From Scatosoma sp045643825 (GTDB lineage: Bacteria; Bacillota; Clostridia; Christensenellales; Borkfalkiaceae): a stretch of DNA of 34,578 nt. Numbering within the stretch: the stretch's first letter is position 1; every line of letters starts with the position of its first letter. This document shows, piece after piece, positions 8,061 to 14,697 of this stretch. The notes below the pieces were generated by a model, which was not told the DNA's origin, searched no databases, and worked only from the letters and a program-made list of their open reading frames with translations. The position numbers were made by a program, and so were the translations under genes. The stretch spans positions 1-34,578 of the forward strand of contig JAZRFV010000044.1 of assembly GCA_045643825.1 (NCBI GenBank). The letters are read 5' to 3'.

Positions 8061-8137
8061 TGGTTGAGGCGACGGGACTTGAACCCACGACCTTTTGGTC
8101 CCTAACCAAACGCGCTACCAAGCTGCGCTACGCCTCA
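8061..8137 (-). tRNA. tRNA-Pro, anticodon AGG
   Basis: The 77-nt gene folds as a complete cloverleaf on the minus strand. The acceptor stem is TGAGGCG/CGCCTCA with A73 and an encoded CCA. The D-arm is GCGCAGCTTGGTAGCGC, the anticodon stem TTTGG/CCAAA encloses the loop TTAGGGA, and the T-arm carries GTTCAAGTC. The D-arm and the GGGACCA context match bacterial proline tRNAs, which normally have TTTGGGA here (anticodon TGG). Position 34 is A in this gene, giving AGG. Pair 1-72 is T-A. Proline identity is assigned from the anticodon and body similarity. Confidence 0.93.
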
Positions 8138-8179
8138 ATATTCTTTATGCCGCACACATTCCGCGTAACAGCATAAATC

Positions 8180-8208
8180 ATTATACACACCTTACCGTGT
8201 TTAGTCAA
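8180..8208 (-). promoter_or_regulatory. Promoter of the proline tRNA
   Basis: On the minus strand TTGACT (8203-8208) and TATAAT (8180-8185) are 17 bp apart. Transcription would begin about 35 nt before the mature 5' end at 8137. Confidence 0.8.
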
Positions 8209-8252
8209 GCGTTTTATCAGCATTTTTTAAAGTTTTTTTCAAAAAAATTAAA

Positions 8253-8837
8253 TTAATTTTCCGTCTTTTGTTTTGCAATTGTATTTTGCCAACAAGTATG
8301 GCACATTGCCACGTAAGAATCGTTGCCACCAATCAAAATTTGCCCGCCTTCGGTCACGATTTTACCGTTTTCGTCAATACGAGCGTTTACGATTGCCTTT
8401 TTACCGCAACTACAAATCGTTTTGATTTCCGTGACGGAATCCGCAACCTCAAAAAGACGACGGCTCCCAGGGAAAAGGTGGGTTAAGAAGTCGGTACGAA
8501 GCCCATAGCAAAGCACAGGGAGATTTTTAACATCCACAATACGACGCAGTGCATCGATTTGTGCAGGGGTGAAGAATTGACACTCGTCCGCAATAATTAC
8601 GTTGCAATCGGGGTGCTTTTCAAACTCCGCGTACAAATCCTTATCAGGAGTGATAACCTCCGCACGAGAGCTCAACCCGATACGAGATTTTACCACGTCA
8701 GCGCCGTCACGCACGTCGATGGAGGGCTTAATCAACCACACCTTCATACCACGTTCTTCATAGTTAAACTTTGTGATCAACGCATTTGCCGTTTTCGACG
8801 AGCCCATTGCCCCGTACTTAAAATATAATTTAGCCAC
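8253..8837 (-). CDS. tdk: Thymidine kinase, type II (TK1-like)
   Basis: The enzyme phosphorylates thymidine to dTMP with ATP in pyrimidine salvage. The 194-aa protein has a P-loop GAMGSSKT at 9-16, the DECQFF block with the catalytic glutamate at about residue 85, the lasso region YGLRTDF at 111-117, and a zinc site built by CSC at 142-144 and C179-H-T-C182. The GTG at 8837 is chosen as start: it gives MAKLYFKYGAMGSSK, the normal family N-terminus, and AAGGAG lies 10 nt upstream. A longer frame to 8873 would put 12 non-family residues in front. It is transcribed divergently from the lipoprotein gene. Confidence 0.94.
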   Translation of the reverse strand: MAKLYFKYGAMGSSKTANALITKFNYEERGMKVWLIKPSIDVRDGADVVKSRIGLSSRAEVITPDKDLYAEFEKHPDCNVIIADECQFFTPAQIDALRRIVDVKNLPVLCYGLRTDFLTHLFPGSRRLFEVADSVTEIKTICSCGKKAIVNARIDENGKIVTEGGQILIGGNDSYVAMCHTCWQNTIAKQKTEN

Positions 8838-8871
8838 CGTGTAAACACTCCTTCGCATGTTCATTTGTACC

Positions 8872-8900
8872 ATTATAACACAGTTTCACCGTTTTTGCAA
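8872..8900 (-). promoter_or_regulatory. Promoter of tdk
   Basis: On the minus strand TTGCAA (8895-8900) and TATAAT (8872-8877) are 17 bp apart. Confidence 0.7.
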
Positions 8901-8930
8901 GACTATCGTTGTAAGATTTATGAAAAAACA

Positions 8931-8960
8931 TTGACAAGCCCCTCGAAGGTATATTATAAT
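8931..8960 (+). promoter_or_regulatory. Promoter of the lipoprotein gene
   Basis: TTGACA at 8931-8936 and TATAAT at 8955-8960 are 18 bp apart. With the tdk promoter it forms a divergent promoter pair in less than 100 bp. Confidence 0.8.
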
Positions 8961-8987
8961 AAACAGGAAAGTAGAAGGAGTATCGTA

Positions 8988-10640
8988 ATGAAGAAGAGAA
9001 AAGTAGCAATTTCATTGTTGTGTGCTGTGGTAACGCTGACGAGCGGTTGCTCGTTCTTGTCCAACAAAACCTCCTCGGGTAGCGAGTCGGCAAGCACGGA
9101 GCAAGCCTACAAGAGCGTATATACAGGCGAAGGTATTTTTTCGTTAGGGGCAGAGCAAACGAAGGTCTTGACGATTAATAAAGACATTAGCGGTCAGGAG
9201 TATATCAAAATCACCTTGGATAGCAATGTGAATCTATTAGGTGAATACAAATATAGCGATATCAACAACCCTGATAATGTGGTGGTAGAGCCTTTCTATA
9301 TCGAGCCATCGGCTTCGGAAATCGAGTTTAAGCAATTTTTTGACGCCTTCCGTCCGAATGCAATCGGTGCGTTTGACAAGAAACTGATTTCTATCACCTT
9401 TAAAAACCTGGATGATACGGTGGCGAATATCAACGTAAAGGATATATCCGTGAAAAACCGTGAAATCCCTGCCTTCGAGAAGGAAATCTATCTTGAAAAA
9501 GACGGTTTAAAGGTGGGGGCGGACCTTGCGATGGGCGGTACGCTTTCTTACCTTGAAAAGATGGGCTATAATGGTGAAACGGTGGATGAAGTGCTTGACG
9601 GCAATGGAAACGTTACCATCGGTGTAAACGCCAAACAGAATGCGGAACGTCACCTTTCTTCGTCGGTGAATTTGATCAATATTTACGATGCGGGGCGTGA
9701 GTTTCAGCAATCGTACTACGCCGAGGTAGGCGGTACGACGGAGGAAGCGACGGGTGCGAACGGTTACGACCGTCGTTGGAGCTTTACCGCAACGCGTGAG
9801 GGCTATTATTGGCCGTACAACCCCGTGCAGGGCGGCGATGAAGTGTGTAACCTTTCGCAAATCATTGATTATGAGGTAACGGATAAATCTATCTATGTCA
9901 AAACCCGTGCGATGGATTGGGCGAACGGTTATGCCCGTCCCGAGTATGCAGGGTTGGAAGGCTACGAGGCGGTAAAAAACGGCCGTACGACCAAATCTTA
10001 CATCGAAAATACCTACACCATCAAGGGTGGAATGCTGTACGTGGACAACCGTTTCGTGGATTGGAACGGTTTCACGGATATGGAAAATATCCCCATTTGC
10101 ACTTTGGAAATCCCTGCGGCGTACGTGGTGCATCCTTTGAGTAACTACGTTTGCTACGTAGGTAGCAATCCTTGGAGTTTGACCGATACGAATTACGAAA
10201 GAGAACCCGACCTTCCTGGTTGGTGGCTTGGCGAAGGGGAAACCCACGTCAACTTTACGCACCCCGAGGATTGGTTTGCTTGGCTGAACGACGAGGACTT
10301 TGGCGTGGGCGTGTATGTCCCCAACGCAGGTGCGTATATTTCGGGTAGAAATAACTTTGGACGGAATATTTCTCATAAGAATAATAGTGACGCTTTGAAT
10401 AGTAAAATGGCAACGCAGTATTTGTACAACAAGCCAGCTCCCACGTCGGAATATACCAGCTGTTACGTTGGAAATACCTCTTATACGGCGCCGATTGTGA
10501 ACGTCCGCATGAAGGAATACGTGCCGATGAGTTATACCTACGTCGTGGCGGTAGATTATTTATCGGTAATGCGTGCGTCGTTTAAAAATATCCACGAAGC
10601 TGGGGTAATTACCAACAAAGGATTAGAGGCGTGGAACTAA
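8988..10640 (+). CDS. Lipoprotein of unrecognised family, paralogue of the gene at the window start
   Basis: The 550-aa protein begins with a lipoprotein signal peptide (KKRK, hydrophobic core, LTSGC with the lipid-bearing Cys21), then a Ser-rich linker. ATG 8988 is chosen because AAGGAG lies 7 nt upstream and the signal peptide starts there, although the frame is open to 8865. The mature part looks all-beta. Residues about 35-150 resemble a jelly-roll domain, and about 155-550 form a larger domain with aromatic blocks (YYWPYNPVQGGD, DNRFVDWNGF, PGWWLGEGE, DWFAWLNDEDFG). The last 130 residues match the fragment at 1-419. I do not recognise the family. A cell-surface role in glycan binding or breakdown is an inference from aromatic richness and neighbours. 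Confidence 0.85.
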   Translation: MKKRKVAISLLCAVVTLTSGCSFLSNKTSSGSESASTEQAYKSVYTGEGIFSLGAEQTKVLTINKDISGQEYIKITLDSNVNLLGEYKYSDINNPDNVVVEPFYIEPSASEIEFKQFFDAFRPNAIGAFDKKLISITFKNLDDTVANINVKDISVKNREIPAFEKEIYLEKDGLKVGADLAMGGTLSYLEKMGYNGETVDEVLDGNGNVTIGVNAKQNAERHLSSSVNLINIYDAGREFQQSYYAEVGGTTEEATGANGYDRRWSFTATREGYYWPYNPVQGGDEVCNLSQIIDYEVTDKSIYVKTRAMDWANGYARPEYAGLEGYEAVKNGRTTKSYIENTYTIKGGMLYVDNRFVDWNGFTDMENIPICTLEIPAAYVVHPLSNYVCYVGSNPWSLTDTNYEREPDLPGWWLGEGETHVNFTHPEDWFAWLNDEDFGVGVYVPNAGAYISGRNNFGRNISHKNNSDALNSKMATQYLYNKPAPTSEYTSCYVGNTSYTAPIVNVRMKEYVPMSYTYVVAVDYLSVMRASFKNIHEAGVITNKGLEAWN

Positions 10641-10658
10641 ATTTACTGTAAAAATGCA

Positions 10659-10687
10659 AAAAAGCAAGGCAAAAACCTTGCTTTTTG
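10659..10687 (+). terminator. Terminator after the lipoprotein gene
   Basis: The 11-bp stem AAAAAGCAAGG (10659-10669) pairs with CCTTGCTTTTT (10676-10686) around a 6-nt loop, with the T-run forming the right arm. Confidence 0.88.
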
Positions 10688-10718
10688 TACATTTTGGCGA
10701 CTATTTATGTAAAAGTAC

Positions 10719-10747
10719 TTGAAAAAACTTATTTTTTGTGATAAAAT
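10719..10747 (+). promoter_or_regulatory. Promoter of the acyltransferase gene
   Basis: TTGAAA at 10719-10724 and TAAAAT at 10742-10747 are 17 bp apart, giving a leader of about 20 nt to the chosen start at 10776. Confidence 0.65.
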
Positions 10748-10775
10748 AAAGTAAATTAACAGTATGAGGAACTTT

Positions 10776-12017
10776 ATGCAAAAGCAGGCAAAACGATTCA
10801 ATATGTATCGCAAACCGAATAAACCGAAATGGTATTTGAAGCCGGTGGAATTCATCGGCGCGCCGTTTTATATGTTGTTCAACAACGGACACGTTAAAAC
10901 GGAAAAAGCGGTAAAGCAGTTGAAGGGACCGTATTTGATTTTGTCCTCACATGCGTCCTTTATGGATTTTGCACAGATGGTTTGTGGTTTATTCCCTCGT
11001 ACGACGGGTTGGGTTATGTCGGTAGAGGAATTCCGTCGCGGCGACTGGCTGATGTATGGTATCGGCGGCATGCCGAAACGTAAATTCACCCACGATATCG
11101 TGACGGCAAAACACGTTATGCGCTATATTAAGACGTTGAAGCATACCTGTACCATCTACCCCGAGGCACGTTTCTCTCTTGCGGGGATTAACGAGCGTTT
11201 GGATGATGCGCTTGGTAAGCTTTGCAAGCATTTGAAGGTACCCGTAGTTTTGTTCAAAGCGAACGGTAACTTCTTATGCTCCCCTCAATGGTGTAAACAC
11301 CCTTATAAGAAAATCCGTCAGGAAGCGGAGATTTCCCTGCTTATCAGCGAAGAAGAGCTTAAAACAATGACCGCTGATGAGGTGCAGGCGAAGATTGAAA
11401 AGGCGTTCGAGCGTGACGAGTATAAGTGGCAGGTTGAAAAGGGCTACCACATCAAATCCAAGCACCGCGCGAAGGGTTTGCACCGTATCTTGTATAAGTG
11501 TCCCGCTTGCGGTGAAGAGTTTAAGATGAACAGCGAGGGTACGAAACTTTGGTGCGAAGGCTGTGGCGCTACCTGGGAAATGGATACTTTGAGCCGTTTG
11601 CACGGCGTTAATACGGAGGCTGGGTATTCCCACATCCCCGACTGGTATCGTTGGGAGCGTGAAGAGGTGCGTAAAGAGGTGCAGGCAGGTACCTATCACT
11701 TCGAGGATGACGTGCGCGTAGAGGATTACTACTCCACCAAGGTAGGATTCTTGGACGTAGGTATGGCGCACGTTGTACACGACGAAAACGGCTTTACCTT
11801 TACTGGTGAAGTGAACGGCAAACCGTTTACCCTCAATAAGCCCGTATCTTCGATGTATTCGGTGCATATCGAGTACGATTTCTTAAACCGTGGCGATGCG
11901 TTTGATATTGCAACGGAAGAAACCAGCTACTTTATGTTCTTGAAGAATGCGAAAAACTATCTCACCAAGATGCATTTTGCACAAGAAGAGCTGTACGATT
12001 ACTATGCAAGAAAGTAA
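10776..12017 (+). CDS. PlsC-like acyltransferase with a C-terminal zinc ribbon
   Basis: The 413-aa protein carries the lysophospholipid acyltransferase signature HX4D (His59 to Asp64 in SSHASFMDF) and an acceptor-site block YPEARFS at 128-134 in place of the usual PEGTR. Family members transfer acyl groups to glycerolipid or sugar acceptors at the membrane. After the catalytic half comes a zinc-ribbon-like segment with CPAC at 242-245 and CEGC at 260-263, then about 150 residues of unrecognised sequence. ATG 10776 is preferred because AGGA ends 5 nt upstream, within the four codons of the alternative start at 10764, which has no ribosome binding site. The substrate is unknown. Confidence 0.82.
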   Translation: MQKQAKRFNMYRKPNKPKWYLKPVEFIGAPFYMLFNNGHVKTEKAVKQLKGPYLILSSHASFMDFAQMVCGLFPRTTGWVMSVEEFRRGDWLMYGIGGMPKRKFTHDIVTAKHVMRYIKTLKHTCTIYPEARFSLAGINERLDDALGKLCKHLKVPVVLFKANGNFLCSPQWCKHPYKKIRQEAEISLLISEEELKTMTADEVQAKIEKAFERDEYKWQVEKGYHIKSKHRAKGLHRILYKCPACGEEFKMNSEGTKLWCEGCGATWEMDTLSRLHGVNTEAGYSHIPDWYRWEREEVRKEVQAGTYHFEDDVRVEDYYSTKVGFLDVGMAHVVHDENGFTFTGEVNGKPFTLNKPVSSMYSVHIEYDFLNRGDAFDIATEETSYFMFLKNAKNYLTKMHFAQEELYDYYARK

Positions 12018-12023
12018 AAACGG

Positions 12024-12056
12024 AATACCGAGCTATATTTGGCTCGGTATTTTTTT
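12024..12056 (+). terminator. Terminator after the acyltransferase gene
   Basis: The 10-bp stem AATACCGAGC (12024-12033) pairs with GCTCGGTATT (12042-12051) around an 8-nt loop, followed by a T-run. Confidence 0.92.
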
Positions 12057-12086
12057 ATGAAAGTAAAAATATCCGTTTTCACCCGT

Positions 12087-12115
12087 TGACAAACGACAAA
12101 AATCTTGGTAAAATA
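12087..12115 (+). promoter_or_regulatory. Promoter of the ROK kinase and SIS gene pair
   Basis: TTGACA at 12087-12092 and TAAAAT at 12110-12115 are 17 bp apart. The leader is very short, about 13 nt, and starts just before GGAGG at 12124-12128. Confidence 0.8.
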
Positions 12116-12134
12116 TAAGAAACGGAGGATGGCT

Positions 12135-13070
12135 ATGTATTATATCGGTTTGGATATCGGCGGCACGAAATGCGCCGCATCGCTTGGTAAAATCGTAGGC
12201 GATAAAATTGAAATTCTTGCTCGTAACGAGGTGAAAACCTTGCCTTCGGCGGAGGAAACCTTGCGTGGCTTATTGCCGTTTGTAGAAGAATATAAGAAAA
12301 CGGGCGCAACCGAGGCAGGGATCAGCTGTGGCGGCCCACTTGATTGTAAGAAAGGGATTATTTTAACCCCGCCTAATTTGCCCGATTGGCATGGCTTTCC
12401 GATTGTCGACTTTGTGAAAGAAGAATTTGGGCTGACGGCTCGTTTGCAAAACGATGCAAACGCCTGCGCCGTGGCTGAATGGCGTTTTGGTGCAGGCCGT
12501 GGTACGCAAAATATGGTCTTTTTGACCTTTGGTACGGGCTTGGGTGCAGGACTTATCTTGGATGGTAAATTATACAGCGGTACCAACGACAATGCAGGGG
12601 AGACGGGGCATATCCGTCTTGCGAAAAACGGGCCCGTAGGCTTTGGTAAGCACGGCTCCTTTGAAGGCTTTTGCAGCGGTGGTGGCATTGCCCGTTTGGC
12701 GGAGGAAATGGCGAAGCGTTGTAAAAAAATCCCCGCTTGTATCGAAAATATGGGGGGCATGTCCGCGATTACGACCAAAAAGCTTGCCGAGGCGGCGTTT
12801 AATGGCGATCCGTTCGCAAAGCGTGTTTTTGCAAAAAGTGGACAAATGCTTGGTAAGGGGTTGAGTGTATTGATTGATATTTTAAACCCTGAAAAAATTG
12901 TCCTTGGTGGCGTATTTATGCGTTCCCACGCCTTGCTTGTACCTGCAATGCAAAAGGAAATCAATAAGGAAGCTCTTGATATCAGCGCGGCTGTTTGCCA
13001 AATTGTTCCTGCTGAGTTGAGTGAAAATATCGGGGACATCGCGGCGCTTGCGATTGCGAAAGGAGTATAA
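12135..13070 (+). CDS. ROK-family sugar kinase
   Basis: The 311-aa protein has the ROK ATP-phosphate motif GLDIGGTK at 5-12, the catalytic Asp in QNDANA (about 107), and the glycine-rich GTGLGAGL (133-140). ROK kinases phosphorylate hexoses or amino sugars. After GETGHIRL the usual zinc-binding CxCGxxGCxE element is replaced by GFGKHGSFEGFCSGGG, which keeps the glutamate but not the cysteine set, so this is a divergent subfamily. ATG 12135 is chosen over upstream ATG 12129, which lies directly on the GGAGG. The SIS-domain gene follows with its ATG on the stop codon, so the two probably act on related sugar phosphates. The substrate cannot be named. Confidence 0.88.
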   Translation: MYYIGLDIGGTKCAASLGKIVGDKIEILARNEVKTLPSAEETLRGLLPFVEEYKKTGATEAGISCGGPLDCKKGIILTPPNLPDWHGFPIVDFVKEEFGLTARLQNDANACAVAEWRFGAGRGTQNMVFLTFGTGLGAGLILDGKLYSGTNDNAGETGHIRLAKNGPVGFGKHGSFEGFCSGGGIARLAEEMAKRCKKIPACIENMGGMSAITTKKLAEAAFNGDPFAKRVFAKSGQMLGKGLSVLIDILNPEKIVLGGVFMRSHALLVPAMQKEINKEALDISAAVCQIVPAELSENIGDIAALAIAKGV

Positions 13071-13072
13071 TG

Positions 13073-13711
13073 ATGAAGGAAACGACGAAAGCGATTTTAA
13101 CGGAATTAATGGAAAGATATCCCGCCCTTGCAGGCAGTGAAAAGGATATCGTATCGGTGTATGAAACTTTGCAAAAATGCTTTGCAAACGGAAACCGTTT
13201 ATACCTTTGCGGAAATGGTGGCAGTGCGGCGGATTGTGAACATATCGCAGGGGAACTTTTGAAGAGCTTTAAGAAGTGCCGTCCTCTTTCCGACGAGCTT
13301 GTGGAAGGCTTAAAATTGCAAGGGGATAGGGGGCAGGTATTGATTGAAAACCTCGAAGGTGGGTTGCCTGCGGTATCCCTTTGTGGTCATACGGCATTTT
13401 CCACCGCTTTCCAAAACGATAGAGATCCTATGTACGTTTTTGCACAGCAGGTTGGCGTATGGGGACAAAAGGGCGACGTTTTGTTTACCCTTTCTACCTC
13501 GGGTAACTCGAAAAACTGTATCTATGCCGCTACGGTTGCAAAAGCGAAAAAGATGTCGGTGGTTGCGTTGCTTGGTGGTAACGGTGGTCAATTGAAGGCG
13601 ATGGCGGACGCTTCCGTGGTGGCACCCGAAAAGGAAACCTTTAAGGTGCAAGAATATCATTTGCCTATTTACCATTGTCTTTGCGCAATGTTGGAAGAAG
13701 AATTTTTCTAA
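13073..13711 (+). CDS. SIS-domain sugar-phosphate isomerase, GmhA-like
   Basis: The 212-aa protein is a single SIS domain with the GmhA-type phosphate-binding block CGNGGSAADCEHIAGELLKSF and the second motif LSTSGNSKN. GmhA converts sedoheptulose 7-phosphate to a heptose 7-phosphate for surface glycans. This protein matches that family in length and both motifs, but the exact sugar is not proven. ATG 13073 lies 7 nt after AGGAG (13061-13065). ATG 13070 overlaps the ROK stop codon and is an equally possible start. Coupling to the ROK kinase suggests consecutive steps of one pathway. The usual later heptose genes are not in the window. Confidence 0.85.
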   Translation: MKETTKAILTELMERYPALAGSEKDIVSVYETLQKCFANGNRLYLCGNGGSAADCEHIAGELLKSFKKCRPLSDELVEGLKLQGDRGQVLIENLEGGLPAVSLCGHTAFSTAFQNDRDPMYVFAQQVGVWGQKGDVLFTLSTSGNSKNCIYAATVAKAKKMSVVALLGGNGGQLKAMADASVVAPEKETFKVQEYHLPIYHCLCAMLEEEFF

Positions 13712-13728
13712 TTTTAATTTTACGATTG

Positions 13729-13761
13729 CCCCGAAAGTTTTTCCTTTCGGGGTTGATTTTT
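13729..13761 (+). terminator. Terminator after the ROK-SIS pair
   Basis: The 9-bp stem CCCCGAAAG (13729-13737) pairs with CTTTCGGGG (13744-13752) around a 6-nt loop, followed by TTGATTTTT. The T-tract doubles as the -35 box of the next promoter. Confidence 0.88.
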
Positions 13762-13781
13762 ACCCTAAAATATGTTATACT
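13753..13781 (+). promoter_or_regulatory. Promoter of the flavoprotein and dinB genes
   Basis: TTGATT at 13753-13758 and TATACT at 13776-13781 are 17 bp apart. The -35 box is in the tail of the preceding terminator. Confidence 0.65.
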
Positions 13782-13800
13782 GTATGGGTGAGGTGAAAAT

Positions 13801-14667
13801 ATGTTAGATTGCATTATCGTAGGTAGCGGTGTCGCGGGAATTTCGGCGGCGTTGACCTTACAATCGAATAAAAAGAGTTTTTTGATTTTCGGTAACAAAG
13901 GGTTGAGCGAAAAGATTGAAAAAGCGGAAAAAATCCACAACTACCCTGGCCTTACCGATGTATCGGGGAAGGAGTTTGTCGAGGCGTTAAAAGACCAGTT
14001 ATCCACCGCAAATATCGAGGTAAAAGAACAAAAGGTGGCAGGCGTGTACGCGATGAGTGAAAAATTCATTCTTTTAACGCAGAATGGGGAGCAGTATGAA
14101 AGCCGTTCCGTTATACTTGCTTGCGGGGTGGAAAGTATCAAGCAAATCGAGGGGGAGGAAGAATTTCTTGGCCGTGGCGTCAGCTATTGTGCTACCTGCG
14201 ACGGCTTCCTTTACAAGGGAAAAACGATTGCAGTCGTTTGCACCACGAAGCGATTAGAACACGAAATCGGCTACTTGGCGGATTTTGCGAAAAAAATCTA
14301 CCTTATTCCGATGTATAAGGGTGTGGATATCGAGCGTAACAATATAACGGTGATAAGGAAGATGCCTACGAGGATTGAGGGCGGTAAGCGTGTTGAAAAG
14401 CTTGTGTTCGCCACCCCTCCGTCGGAGGAAATTCCTGCGGTTTTGCCCGTTGACGGTGTGTTTATGCTCCGCGATGGCGTTTCCCCTGCGGTGCTTGTCG
14501 GTGGACTTGCGACGGATAACGGGCACGTGGTGGTAAGCCGTGATATGAGTACGAATATTAAGGGCTGTTATGCGGCAGGTGATTGTACGGGTAGACCGTA
14601 TCAGTATGCAAAAGCGGTGGGCGAAGGCAATATTGCGGCGCACAGCGTAAGTGAGTTTTTAAAGTAA
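13801..14667 (+). CDS. Thioredoxin-reductase-like flavoprotein lacking the NADPH signature
   Basis: The 288-aa protein has the FAD-binding GSGVAGISAA at 8-17, the redox-active CATC at 130-133 followed by DGFLYKGK, and the C-terminal FAD block GCYAAGDCTG, all as in low-molecular-weight thioredoxin reductases. Where NADPH-dependent enzymes have GGGxSA after the CxxC (about 144-150), this one reads AVVCTTKRLEHE. The HRRxxxR element is also missing (IPMYKGVDIERN). Ferredoxin-dependent flavin thioredoxin reductases known from Clostridium have the same losses, so a ferredoxin or other non-pyridine donor is likely; that is inference. Start ATG 13801 follows GAGGTG by 5 nt. dinB follows after 30 bp. 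Confidence 0.87.
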   Translation: MLDCIIVGSGVAGISAALTLQSNKKSFLIFGNKGLSEKIEKAEKIHNYPGLTDVSGKEFVEALKDQLSTANIEVKEQKVAGVYAMSEKFILLTQNGEQYESRSVILACGVESIKQIEGEEEFLGRGVSYCATCDGFLYKGKTIAVVCTTKRLEHEIGYLADFAKKIYLIPMYKGVDIERNNITVIRKMPTRIEGGKRVEKLVFATPPSEEIPAVLPVDGVFMLRDGVSPAVLVGGLATDNGHVVVSRDMSTNIKGCYAAGDCTGRPYQYAKAVGEGNIAAHSVSEFLK

Positions 14668-14697
14668 GATTTTAGAAAATCTATAAAGGAGGCGAAA

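Noticed and set aside
7996..8137. Integration (att) site at the tRNA-Pro 3' end
   Set aside because: The only repeated tRNA segment is inverted and 60 bp away, and no integrase or phage gene is near; a true att pair would be a direct repeat.
7970..8176. 68-codon plus-strand frame reading LVEATGLEPTTFWSLTKRATKLRYAS
   Set aside because: It is the antisense translation of the proline tRNA; this GLEPTT pattern is a well-known false gene.
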